The position numbers were made by a program, and so were the translations under genes. Below are positions 9,178 to 17,599 of a stretch of 64,000 bases of DNA, one piece after another. The notes under the pieces are model-generated. The model did no database searches and had not been told where the DNA came from. It saw only the letters and a list, made by a program, of their open reading frames with translations. The DNA is taken from the NCBI GenBank assembly GCA_966211765.1, contig CBIHOV010000020.1, positions 62,001 through 126,000 of the forward strand, given 5' to 3'. How positions within the stretch are numbered: position 1 is the first letter of the stretch; every line of letters starts with the position of its first letter. The DNA comes from Paraflavitalea sp966211765. Its GTDB lineage: Bacteria; Bacteroidota; Bacteroidia; Chitinophagales; Chitinophagaceae.

Positions 9178-9212
9178 AAAAGCTCTTCTGACTCATCGGA
9201 AGAGCTTTTTTG
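9178..9212 (+). terminator. Terminator of the SAM riboswitch expression platform
   Basis: AAAAGCTCTTC (9178-9188) pairs with GAAGAGCTTTT (9199-9209) and continues into a T-run. It sits between aptamer and gene and would be the OFF-state terminator. About 180 bases (9213-9392) separate it from the first gene; they hold no ORF of note, and this leader is longer than needed for simple attenuation. Confidence 0.85.
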
Positions 9213-9392
9213 TTGCCCCTACCCCCCGGCCCCCGAAAAGGGGATAAGAGGGCTCCACAGGGAAAGCAAAGAAACTCTCCGATAAGAAATTCCTCTTGAT
9301 AAGTGCTGTCGCAGAACACTGAATAATTACAACATTTAACATCGTTCGGGACCTTCCTTCACCAGGATTGGCAGAACAAAAAACTGTTTATC

Positions 9393-10574
9393 ATGCAAGC
9401 GACAACACAACTTATTCACAGCATTCCAGTAGATCCATTAACAGGCGCCGTATCAGTGCCTATTTATCAAACTTCCACTTTTGTGCAGGAAGCACCTGGG
9501 GTCAACAAGGGATATGATTATGCCCGCAGCGGCAATCCCACCCGTGCAGTACTCGAAAACCTGATTGCGAAACTGGAAGGCGGAGAAACAGGGCTGGCAT
9601 TCAGCAGCGGCCTGGCAGCTATTGATGCCATTGCCAAATTATTGAAGGCAGGAGACGAGATCGTGGCGGTGGATGATATTTATGGTGGCGCCTACCGGTT
9701 GTTTACACAGGTGTACCAGCAATTTGGCATTACCATCAACTTTGTAGACACTTCTGATCCTGAAAAAGTGTTCAATGCTATTACGCCCAAAACAAAACTG
9801 ATCTGGCTGGAAACGCCTACAAACCCCACGCTGAAGATCTCTGATATTGAAGCGATCGCCAAAATAGCGAAAGCCAACAATTGTCTACTCTGTGTAGACA
9901 ACACATTCGCCTCCCCTGCTTTGCAAAAGCCGCTGGCCCTGGGCGCCGACATTGTTGTGCATTCAGCTACAAAATACCTGGGTGGCCATAGTGATCTGAT
10001 AGCTGGTGCTGTAGTGACAAAAGACAAAGTATTGGGCGACAGAATTAAGTTCATCCAGAATGCCTGTGGCGCTATCCTGGCTCCCTTTGACAGCTGGCTG
10101 GTGATCCGCGGCATTGAAACGTTGCACCTGCGCCTGCGCCAGCATTGCGCTACGGCCCAGGAAGTAGCTGAATTCCTCGAAAAGCATCCGGCGGTAGATA
10201 AAGTGTATTATCCCGGTCTTAAAACGCATCCCAACCACGAAGTGGCCAAAAAGCAATCCAAAGGATTTGGCGGCATCGTTTCCTTTAGCCTGAAACAAGA
10301 CACTATTGAAGCGGCCGGCGCTTTCGCTACTTCCACACAACTGTTTAAACTGGCAGAAAGTCTGGGCGGTATTAAGAGCCTGATCAGCCATCCCGCTACG
10401 ATGACGCATAAATCGATCCCTACTGAAAAGCGCAGGGCGGCTGGAGTGTCGGACAGCCTTGTGAGGCTGAGTATTGGCCTCGAAGAAGCAGAAGACCTTA
10501 TTCAGGATCTCCAGGTGTCCCTGGACGCGCTGCAACTTCACGAAACACCAGCATTACAAAAAGAACTGGCATAA
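9393..10574 (+). CDS. Trans-sulfuration PLP enzyme, cystathionine gamma-synthase/beta-lyase type
   Basis: This 393-residue enzyme of the Cys/Met-metabolism PLP family probably makes or cleaves cystathionine, or sulfhydrylates acyl-homoserine. Seen: PIYQTSTFV and YARSGNPTR near the N-terminus, FSSGLAAIDA, the LIWLETPTNPTLK strand, VDNTFASP, and the PLP-lysine motif VHSATKYLGGHSD with the Lys near 195. The C-terminal GGIKSLISHPATMTH and GVSDSLVRLSIGLEE are typical of MetB and MetC. The sequence alone does not settle MetB versus MetC or MetY. Being first behind the SAM riboswitch points to methionine synthesis. It is followed 22 bases later by the QueF-like gene. Confidence 0.88.
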   Translation: MQATTQLIHSIPVDPLTGAVSVPIYQTSTFVQEAPGVNKGYDYARSGNPTRAVLENLIAKLEGGETGLAFSSGLAAIDAIAKLLKAGDEIVAVDDIYGGAYRLFTQVYQQFGITINFVDTSDPEKVFNAITPKTKLIWLETPTNPTLKISDIEAIAKIAKANNCLLCVDNTFASPALQKPLALGADIVVHSATKYLGGHSDLIAGAVVTKDKVLGDRIKFIQNACGAILAPFDSWLVIRGIETLHLRLRQHCATAQEVAEFLEKHPAVDKVYYPGLKTHPNHEVAKKQSKGFGGIVSFSLKQDTIEAAGAFATSTQLFKLAESLGGIKSLISHPATMTHKSIPTEKRRAAGVSDSLVRLSIGLEEAEDLIQDLQVSLDALQLHETPALQKELA

Positions 10575-10596
10575 TTCATCAACATAATAAGTTACC

Positions 10597-11049
10597 ATGG
10601 CCGCTGAAATAACAAAAGAAACGGTTAAGACCTATAAAGACATTGATAGCAGGTTACTGACCGCGATCCCCAACCCTACGAACCAGGCATATGAGATCAA
10701 GATCAAAATACCTGAATTCACTTTCCTGGGTGTAAAGGAACAGCCTGATTTTGCGGTTATCTACCTCACTTTTTATCCCAAAAACAAGGTAATAGAGCTG
10801 AAATCATTCAAGCATTACGTATTCCAATTGAGGAATATTGTGGTTTCTTACGAAAGGCTGATAAACATTATTTATGATGATCTGTTAAAAGTATACGACC
10901 CGGAAAGATTGAGGCTGGTGATGATCTGCAATCCAAGGGGTGGCATCAGTTCAAAACTGACCATTGATTCAGACTGGAAATCAAGAGGTGGCCAGGAGAA
11001 ATTCAATGATTGGCAGATCATAGAAGACGAATGGGCGGTGAGCATGTAA
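10597..11049 (+). CDS. QueF-like T-fold protein lacking the catalytic cysteine
   Basis: This 150-residue protein aligns by eye with unimodular QueF (preQ0 nitrile reductase). Shared blocks are PEFTFLG-VKEQPDF (39-52), the NADPH-binding-type ELKSFKHY (67-74), the LRN...YE segment (79-86), DDLLKVYDPERLRL and NPRGGIS (112-118). The QueF nucleophile in EFT-x-L-C is Gly45 here, and the His of the active-site His-Glu pair is Tyr85; Asp51 and Glu86 remain. It therefore should not reduce preQ0 by the known thioimide mechanism. It sits between the metB-like gene and homoserine dehydrogenase in the SAM-riboswitch operon, so a role in methionine or one-carbon metabolism is possible. Its function is unknown. 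Confidence 0.75.
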   Translation: MAAEITKETVKTYKDIDSRLLTAIPNPTNQAYEIKIKIPEFTFLGVKEQPDFAVIYLTFYPKNKVIELKSFKHYVFQLRNIVVSYERLINIIYDDLLKVYDPERLRLVMICNPRGGISSKLTIDSDWKSRGGQEKFNDWQIIEDEWAVSM

Positions 11050-11131
11050 GCTAATGACAGAATATACGGCGATTGCCGGTGCAATAAACAACAACAATTA
11101 ACAGTTCAGGAACAAAAAATCGTAACCAGTA

Positions 11132-12388
11132 ATGGATGCTCACAAACAGTTAACAATTGGCTTATTCGGATTTGGTGTAGTGGGAGAAGGCTTATATAAG
11201 GTATTACAACAAACCCCTTCGCTGAAAGCCAGGATCAAAAAAGTTTGTATTAAAAATCCCGGCAAGAAAAGAGAAGCGCCCGCGGACTTATTTACCACTG
11301 ATAAAGATATTCTGCTGAATGACCCGGAGATCAATGTGATCGTAGAAGTGATCAATGAATCGGGTCCCGCTTTTGAGATCGTATCGACAGCACTGAATAA
11401 TGGCAAAGATGTGGTAAGCGCTAGTAAGAAAATGATCGCTGAGCATTTACCTGAACTACTTGCCCTGCAGCAAAAGACGGGACGCTCCTTTCTCTATGAA
11501 GCAGCAGCCTGCGCTTCTATACCCGTGATCCGCAACCTGGAAGAATATTACGACAACGACCTATTGCACTCGATCAAAGCGATCGTTAATGGATCCACCA
11601 ACTTCATCCTCACAAAGATGTTTGAGGATAAGCTGGATTACCAACAAGCGGTATTGCTGGCTCAGCAACTGGGTTTTGCAGAAACAGATCCCAAACTTGA
11701 TGTGGAAGGATATGATGCAGTGAACAAATGGGCTTTCCTGCTCACACATGCTTATGGCATTGTAGAAACGATCGACAAGATCGTATTCAACGGTATCCAG
11801 AATATACAGGGTAGTGACGCTACCGTAGCCGCAGAAAAACATTTCGATATCAAGCTGGTAGCGCAAGCCAAAAAGTTACAGAATGGCAAAGTAGCTGCCT
11901 TTGTATTGCCACAATTCATCAAACAGGATGATCACCTGGCTTTTGTAAAGAATGAATACAATGGCGTGGTGATCGAGAGTGGTTTTGCCGACAAACAATT
12001 CTTCTATGGCAAAGGTGCGGGAAGTTTTCCCACTGCCTCTGCTGTATTGAGTGATCTTTCGGCACTGCGCTATCAATATAAATACGAGTATAAAAAATTA
12101 TATCACCACGTTCCCCAGGAACTTACCACCGATTTCTATATCCGGGTATATGTAAGCTTTGATGACTGGAAATACATTCCCAAAGAAAGGTTTGAGTGGA
12201 TTGAAGAATGGCACGCTGAAACGGATCGTAAGTACCTGGTAGGTGTGTTGCCATTTAAAGAGCTGCGTGACAATAGCTGGTGGAAAGAAAACAATACATC
12301 GCTTATACTTTCGCCGGAAGCGATCATTGAAGATGTGGAAATACGTAAACTGAAAAAGAAGAGCCTGGAATTGGCAGGTATTATATAA
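11132..12388 (+). CDS. hom: Homoserine dehydrogenase (monofunctional)
   Basis: It reduces aspartate semialdehyde to homoserine. The 418-residue protein has a Rossmann motif (GLFGFGVVGEGLYKVL, residues 9-24), the VVSASKKMIAEH segment, AAACASIPVIRNLEEY, NGSTNFILTKM and the signature GFAETDPKLDVEGYDAVNKWAFL with the catalytic-region Lys and Asp. The C-terminal 100 residues (KLYHHVPQELTTDFYIRVYVSF onward) look like an atypical ACT-like region rich in Trp and Glu. It is third in the SAM-riboswitch operon, so this isozyme is probably dedicated to methionine, whereas the fused dehydrogenase in thrA serves threonine. No metX lies in the window. Confidence 0.93.
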   Translation: MDAHKQLTIGLFGFGVVGEGLYKVLQQTPSLKARIKKVCIKNPGKKREAPADLFTTDKDILLNDPEINVIVEVINESGPAFEIVSTALNNGKDVVSASKKMIAEHLPELLALQQKTGRSFLYEAAACASIPVIRNLEEYYDNDLLHSIKAIVNGSTNFILTKMFEDKLDYQQAVLLAQQLGFAETDPKLDVEGYDAVNKWAFLLTHAYGIVETIDKIVFNGIQNIQGSDATVAAEKHFDIKLVAQAKKLQNGKVAAFVLPQFIKQDDHLAFVKNEYNGVVIESGFADKQFFYGKGAGSFPTASAVLSDLSALRYQYKYEYKKLYHHVPQELTTDFYIRVYVSFDDWKYIPKERFEWIEEWHAETDRKYLVGVLPFKELRDNSWWKENNTSLILSPEAIIEDVEIRKLKKKSLELAGII

Positions 12389-12434
12389 AGTATTAAATCT
12401 TTCGTTCGTCTGTTTTTTGTTGTTGTATTTGCAT

Positions 12435-12469
12435 GAAAAACAAAAGCCCTCCCGCGCAAGCAGGAGGGC
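12435..12469 (-). terminator. Terminator of the thr operon
   Basis: On the minus strand GCCCTCC (12463-12469) and GGAGGGC (12446-12452) form a stem closed by a GC-rich loop, followed by TTTTGTTTTTC. It lies 19 bases past the thrC stop and could also stop the converging hom transcript, though the T-run favours the minus strand. Confidence 0.85.
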
Positions 12470-12487
12470 CTAGTTATTTATGAGCGC

Positions 12488-13789
12488 TTAGTATTTGTTG
12501 TGCAAGTACGATCTCAAAGCTTCATATTCGGCAGGGATCAACAGGCTTTCTTTTTTGAGTACCATCATGGCCTGTACGGCTGACGGAAGGGGTACGGCCT
12601 CCCCTATCACGGGCTCTACCACATCATAGAATTTGACCGGATGGGCTGTTTCGAGGAACATACCCTTTTCTCCGGGATGCTGCGCCAGCCACCTTTGCAA
12701 GGCCAGGAAACCTACTGCTCCATGGGGATCGGTGAGGTATTGATACTTTTCATACACGGACCTGATGGTGGCTTTTGTCTCTTCATCAGTAATGCTATAG
12801 CTGCTCAATACATTTTTCAATGCGCCGAATTCCTGGTGAAACAATTCAAGCACCCGCACAAAATTACTGGGGTTGCCCACATCCATCGCATTGGATAAAG
12901 TAGGCACGGCCTTCTTCGGTTGGTATTGACCATCCTCCAGGTATTGTGTCACCACATCATTGGCATTGCAGGCAGCTATAAAATGCTTTACGGGTAATCC
13001 TGACCGATGGGCCAGGAGTCCAGCACAGATATTTCCAAAGTTGCCACTGGGCACACACACAACAGGTGGCTTATCTTTATTTTGCCACTGTTTCCAGGCA
13101 AGAGCATAATAGAATTGCTGAGGCAACCAGCGGGCTACATTAATAGAATTGGCAGAAGTAAGGAATATCCTGCTGGTAAGCGATTCATCAGTAAAAGCCT
13201 GCTTTACCAATTGCTGGCAATCATCAAAACTTCCCTGCACTTCCAATGCATGAATATTCTTCCCGAGGGTGGTCAATTGTTTTTCCTGTACGGTACTTAC
13301 TTTGCCGGAGGGATATAAGATCACGACCTCTACGCCCGGCACATCATAAAAACCATGGGCAACGGCTCCGCCGGTGTCACCGGAAGTAGCCACGAGTACC
13401 ACCACCTTTTCTTTGCGTTCGCGGGCAAAGTATCCCAGGCAACGGCTCATAAACCTGGCGCCTACATCTTTAAAAGCCAGGGTAGGCCCATGAAAAAGCT
13501 CCAGGGAATAAATGTCCTCCTGCACAGGCACGAGGGGTATCGGGAAATTGATGGTTTCGGCCACGATGCGTTGGAGCTCACTCCCCGGCATGGTACCAGC
13601 CACATAGGGCTGAATGATCCTGTAAGCAATCTCTTCGTTGGAATATTGATCTATATTATTAAAGAAAGCAGGTTCTAGTACAGGTATCGCTTCAGGAAAG
13701 TATAACCCTTTGTCGGGCGCCTGCCCCCTGATGGTGGCTTCCTTGAAATCAACATCGGGAGATTGCTTATTGAGGCTATAATAGCGCAT
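12488..13789 (-). CDS. thrC: Threonine synthase
   Basis: A PLP enzyme converting O-phosphohomoserine to threonine. The 433-residue protein has the N-terminal threonine synthase segment MRYYSLNKQSPDVDF and QAPDKGLYFPE. The PLP lysine lies in FHGPTLAFKDVGARFMSR (Lys near 108). The phosphate-binding loop is VATSGDTGGAVAHGF, and VCVPSGNFGNICAGLLAH and NAMDVGNPSNFVRVLELF are both typical of the short bacterial class. It is the last gene of thrA-thrB-thrC, 51 bases after thrB, and a terminator follows. Confidence 0.96.
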   Translation of the reverse strand: MRYYSLNKQSPDVDFKEATIRGQAPDKGLYFPEAIPVLEPAFFNNIDQYSNEEIAYRIIQPYVAGTMPGSELQRIVAETINFPIPLVPVQEDIYSLELFHGPTLAFKDVGARFMSRCLGYFARERKEKVVVLVATSGDTGGAVAHGFYDVPGVEVVILYPSGKVSTVQEKQLTTLGKNIHALEVQGSFDDCQQLVKQAFTDESLTSRIFLTSANSINVARWLPQQFYYALAWKQWQNKDKPPVVCVPSGNFGNICAGLLAHRSGLPVKHFIAACNANDVVTQYLEDGQYQPKKAVPTLSNAMDVGNPSNFVRVLELFHQEFGALKNVLSSYSITDEETKATIRSVYEKYQYLTDPHGAVGFLALQRWLAQHPGEKGMFLETAHPVKFYDVVEPVIGEAVPLPSAVQAMMVLKKESLLIPAEYEALRSYLHNKY

Positions 13790-13840
13790 TTGTTGATTGC
13801 TGATTATTGATTATTAATTATTCGTTTGCTCCCGCTGTGG

Positions 13841-14824
13841 CTATTCACCTTCAGCTACCACCTTTACGCCATCGTAACTGATTGTGGTTACATAGGTCTT
13901 AAAATCTATTCCCAATTTCACATACACCTCGGTCATTACATACTCCACCTGCTGGGCCGAACTCTCTTCGCGGCTCAGCATAAAAATGGATGGACCTGAA
14001 CCTGAGATACCACCACCCAGGGCTCCGGCCTCCTTGCTATTCCTCTTTACTTCATCGAAACCAGGTATCAGCATACTACGTACGGGTTCAATGATCACAT
14101 CTTCCAGGGAACGGCCAATAAGCCCATAATCATTCTTCATCAATCCTGCGACCAGGCCTGCAATATTGCCCCATTGCTTGATCGCATTTTTAAGCTGTAC
14201 TTCTTTCCTTAATATCTGCCGGGCATCGGAGGTCCTCACCTCTATTTGAGGATGCACCACTGTTACATACAAAGGAGGTGCTGAGAGCTGAACTATATCC
14301 AATGGAAAGATGGAACGGATAAGGGTGATACCTCCATAGATTGCCGGCGCAATATTGTCGGCGTGTTTTACACCGCTGGCCACTTTTTCGCCATTCATGG
14401 CAAAGCGCACCAGGTCTTCATTGGAGAATATATTTCCCAGCAAATGATTGGCTGCTACCACTACACCTGCAGAGCTGGCTGCACTGGAACCGAGCCCACT
14501 GCCTGGTTTGATGCGCTTATCGATGGTGATATCGAATCCCGGCGGCTCTTTTACTTCTTCCAGCATCGCCAGGAGGGCTGCTCCTGCCACATTCTTTTCG
14601 GGCTCTACCGGCAGCTGGTACCCATCGGTATGTTGTATTACAATACCTGGCTCCTCCCGGAGGCGAACGGACATCAGGTCCTGCGGGCGGTGCAGGGCCA
14701 TGCCCAACACATCAAAGCCGCATACCAGGTTGGCCACGGTAGCAGGGGCGAACACTTTTACACCTTTGGTGCTGCCTCCGACCCCTGAAGCGGAGAATAT
14801 CTTTTTTTCTAATTGATCTTGCAT
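13841..14824 (-). CDS. thrB: Homoserine kinase
   Basis: A GHMP kinase that phosphorylates homoserine for ThrC. In the 327-residue protein the ATP-binding GHMP motif is PGSGLGSSAASSAG (residues about 107-120). The N-terminal VKVFAPATVANLVCGFDVLGMAL matches the family start, and the C-terminal motif GGGISGSGPSIFML is intact. A 17-residue N-terminal extension (MQDQLEKKIFSASGVGG) precedes the core. It sits between thrA and thrC; the 93-base gap to thrA contains a repeated GC-rich intergenic element. Confidence 0.95.
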   Translation of the reverse strand: MQDQLEKKIFSASGVGGSTKGVKVFAPATVANLVCGFDVLGMALHRPQDLMSVRLREEPGIVIQHTDGYQLPVEPEKNVAGAALLAMLEEVKEPPGFDITIDKRIKPGSGLGSSAASSAGVVVAANHLLGNIFSNEDLVRFAMNGEKVASGVKHADNIAPAIYGGITLIRSIFPLDIVQLSAPPLYVTVVHPQIEVRTSDARQILRKEVQLKNAIKQWGNIAGLVAGLMKNDYGLIGRSLEDVIIEPVRSMLIPGFDEVKRNSKEAGALGGGISGSGPSIFMLSREESSAQQVEYVMTEVYVKLGIDFKTYVTTISYDGVKVVAEGE

Positions 14825-14861
14825 TGTTAAGTTTTAAAAGCATTTCCGAATGGTCGAAAGT

Positions 14862-14909
14862 CAGCCGCCCTTCAGCGCTGCATTGCTACACCGCAGGGCG
14901 ACCCACCTT
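14862..14909. repeat. REP-like intergenic element, copy A (thrA-thrB gap)
   Basis: CAGCCGCCCTT at 14862 and GGGCGACCCACCTT at 14896-14909 flank a 23-base spacer. The same two blocks, closer together, recur at 41411-41442 between ilvE and ilvD. CGCCCT can pair with AGGGCG, so it may fold in the thrA-thrB mRNA. Confidence 0.5.
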
Positions 14910-14917
14910 TCAATAGC

Positions 14918-17362
14918 TTAATGGGCGGCCCGGATGATATCCGCAAAAACACCGGAAGCAGTTACTTCTGCCCCTGCACCAGCTCCTTTTACCACCAGGG
15001 GTTGTTCCACATACCGGTTGGTGTAGAACAGTACGACATTGTCTTTCCCGTACAAATGATAAAAGTCGTGCTGAGGATCTATATGCTGCAAACCTACTGC
15101 CGCTTTTCCATTCTCATATTTTGCAACAAACATAAGCTTTTTGCCTGCTTTGACAGCCGGGTCGTAAAGGGCTGCAAAATTCGCGTCCAGTTTGGCCAAT
15201 TCTGCATAGAAATCTTCCACACTACCCGTCATACAGGAAGCAGGCATAAAGGTACTATTGGTAATATCATCCATCTCCAGGCGCTCACCGCTTTCCCTGG
15301 CCAGGATCATGATCTTGCGCATGACATCAGTACCGCCGAGGTCAAGGCGTGGATCTGGTTCGGTATACCCTTCGTCCTGGGCCTGCTTTACCACTTCTGC
15401 AAAACTCTTCTCGCCGTTATAATTGTTGAATACAAAATTGAGGGTGCCACTCAACACGGCTTCAATACGGTTCACTACATCTCCACTGCGCATAAGATCG
15501 TTCAGGGTGCCAATCACGGGCAGGCCCGCTCCTACATTGGTCTCAAACAAGAAGGAAGCATTGTATTCACGGGCTAGGTCTTTCAGCTTTTTATAATAGG
15601 TATAGGCAGAAGAACAGGCTACTTTGTTGCAGGCCACCACGGAAATACTCTTTTCGAGTAAGCGGTCATAAGTGGTAGCGACTTCGTTATTGGCTGTCAC
15701 ATCTGCAAATACGGAATTGCGCAGGTTTTTTGAACGGATGATCTCTACAAATTTGTTGAGGTCCATGGCCTGGCCACCATCGAGCTCCTGCTTCCAGTTA
15801 TTGAGGTTGATGCCTTCATCGTTGAAGACCATCTTCCTGCTGTTGGCAATACCAATGATGCGAATCTGCAAGCGCAATTGTTCCTGCAGCCAGGCATGCT
15901 GCTGTTGTAATTGCGACAAAAGTTTGCTCCCCACATTACCAGCACCGGCGATGAAGAGGTTTACCTGCTTGTAAGTTGTTTCAAAGAATTCTTCATGCAG
16001 GACATTGATGGCCTTCTTTACATCTACGGCTGCTATTACAGCGGAAATATTGCGTTCGGATGATCCTTGTGCTATGGCGCGTATATTGACACCGTTGCGG
16101 CCAATAGCGCCAAACATCTTACCACTCACGCCGGGATGGCTCTTCATGTTGTCACCCACCAGGGCCACAATGGATAATCCGGGTTCTACCACCAGGGGAT
16201 CTACTTTACCGGTCTCTATTTCCCAGGCAAATGCACTATCAACAGCTGCTTTTGCATCGGCCAATGTGGCTTCATCAATACCCACACAAATAGAATGTTC
16301 GGAAGAGCCCTGGGTGATGAGGATCACATTGATCTGCTCTGCAGCCAATGCCTCAAATAATCTTTTGGAGAAACCTGGTACCCCTACCATCCCAGGACCT
16401 TCCAGGCTTAGTAAAGCTATTTTATTGATGCTGGTGATACCGCGTATATTATTACCATTACTTTTAGCTACTTCGTTTTCAATCACAGTACCATGAGCTT
16501 CGGGCTCGAAGGTGTTTTTGATCCATACAGGGATACTCTTACTCATCACGGGCTGAATGGTGGGCGGGTAGATCACTTTAGCACCAAAATGAGAGAGTTC
16601 CATTGCCTCCTGGTAAGAGATCCGGGGAAGCACTTTGGCATTGGGTACCAGCCTGGGATCGGCAGTCATCATACCACTCACATCAGTCCAGATCTCCAGG
16701 ACCTTTGCATCGAGTGCACTGGCAAGGATGGCAGCGGTATAATCCGAGCCTCCGCGGCCCAGGGTGGTAGTAAGGCCGGCCTTGTTGGAAGCTACAAAGC
16801 CTGGTAATACGAAAAGGTTTTCGGCTGCACCAGCAATGTAACTGCGTATATTATCATCGGTCACCGCAAAATCGACTGCGGCATAGCCATGGTTGGAATC
16901 GGTAATGATCAGTTCTCTGGAGTCTTTCCATACGGCATCGGTGCCGGCAGCTTTTAAACGGGCTGCTACTATTTGGGATGAGATCAGTTCGCCAAAGCTT
17001 ACAATGCGATCGCGGGTGCGGTCGGATAATTCGCCCAGGAGGAAAACACCATTGCAGATGTCCTCAATTTCATTACAGCGTTGTTTTACCCAGCTTAGAA
17101 TACTGCTCTGCTTAGCAACGGGTACCAATACCTTCACTGCGTCAATATGCCGGTGTTCAATGGTGGCCAGTACGTCTTTATAGGATTCATCGGCTATGGC
17201 AGCGAGGGCGCCTGCCTTTAATAAGCTATCGGTGACGCCTCCAAATGCGGACACTACCACGACGGTTTTATCCCGTTGTATTATTTTCTGTACAATAGCT
17301 ACTACTTTGTTGATATTGTCGGCATTTGCTACAGAAGTACCGCCGAACTTTAAGACCTGCAT
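14918..17362 (-). CDS. thrA: Bifunctional aspartokinase / homoserine dehydrogenase I
   Basis: It catalyses the first and third steps of the aspartate pathway. The 814-residue fusion has the aspartokinase start VLKFGGTSVANADNI, the TLGRGGSDYTAAILA substrate/ATP loop near 210-224, and two ACT-type segments around 310-460 (SLEGPGMVGVPGFSKRLF; VALVGDNMKSHPGVSGKMF) for feedback. A linker at about 465 leads to the dehydrogenase Rossmann motif FIAGAGNVGSKLL, then FETNVGAGLPVIGTLNDL and YTEPDPRLDLGGTDVMRKIMIL. Lengths and order match ThrA of E. coli. It is first in thrABC and preceded by the Thr-rich leader peptide gene. Confidence 0.96.
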   Translation of the reverse strand: MQVLKFGGTSVANADNINKVVAIVQKIIQRDKTVVVVSAFGGVTDSLLKAGALAAIADESYKDVLATIEHRHIDAVKVLVPVAKQSSILSWVKQRCNEIEDICNGVFLLGELSDRTRDRIVSFGELISSQIVAARLKAAGTDAVWKDSRELIITDSNHGYAAVDFAVTDDNIRSYIAGAAENLFVLPGFVASNKAGLTTTLGRGGSDYTAAILASALDAKVLEIWTDVSGMMTADPRLVPNAKVLPRISYQEAMELSHFGAKVIYPPTIQPVMSKSIPVWIKNTFEPEAHGTVIENEVAKSNGNNIRGITSINKIALLSLEGPGMVGVPGFSKRLFEALAAEQINVILITQGSSEHSICVGIDEATLADAKAAVDSAFAWEIETGKVDPLVVEPGLSIVALVGDNMKSHPGVSGKMFGAIGRNGVNIRAIAQGSSERNISAVIAAVDVKKAINVLHEEFFETTYKQVNLFIAGAGNVGSKLLSQLQQQHAWLQEQLRLQIRIIGIANSRKMVFNDEGINLNNWKQELDGGQAMDLNKFVEIIRSKNLRNSVFADVTANNEVATTYDRLLEKSISVVACNKVACSSAYTYYKKLKDLAREYNASFLFETNVGAGLPVIGTLNDLMRSGDVVNRIEAVLSGTLNFVFNNYNGEKSFAEVVKQAQDEGYTEPDPRLDLGGTDVMRKIMILARESGERLEMDDITNSTFMPASCMTGSVEDFYAELAKLDANFAALYDPAVKAGKKLMFVAKYENGKAAVGLQHIDPQHDFYHLYGKDNVVLFYTNRYVEQPLVVKGAGAGAEVTASGVFADIIRAAH

Positions 17363-17465
17363 ATCGTATATGATTAGTTGAATGTAAATGATTGAAACAG
17401 AGAGTATACCTATCCCAGGTACGATCAGCTAAAAGCCCAAATGATAATATGGAAATGTACAACCC

Positions 17466-17552
17466 TTAGCGGGTCGTAATAGTAGACGTTGTTGTAGCCG
17501 TGAAAGCTACTGTAGATGTGGAAGAAATAATATGTGGGTGCTGTAGTGCCAC
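17466..17552 (-). CDS. thrL: Threonine leader peptide (thr operon attenuator)
   Basis: A 28-codon ORF from GTG 17552 to TAA 17466 contains 9 Thr and 3 Ile codons; the second half reads TATTTSTITTR after IISSTST. This is the pattern of E. coli thrL, where stalling at Thr and Ile codons senses both end products. A TATATTTG box ends 15 bases upstream of the GTG, giving a very short 5' UTR. ThrA begins 103 bases downstream. Unlike the ilv and cys leaders here, no T-run terminator is obvious in that gap; only a weak GTACCT/AGGTAT hairpin is visible. The GTG start is inferred from frame and promoter position. Confidence 0.8.
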   Translation of the reverse strand: MALQHPHIISSTSTVAFTATTTSTITTR

Positions 17553-17566
17553 TTTTAATAGATGAT

Positions 17567-17574
17567 CAAATATA
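17567..17574 (-). promoter_or_regulatory. -7 box of the thr operon promoter
   Basis: TATATTTG on the minus strand matches TAnnTTTG exactly. A T-rich stretch lies upstream, but a TTTG at the ideal 19-base spacing is not present. Confidence 0.6.
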
Positions 17575-17599
17575 CAATATTTAGTGAAAACGACTGTTA

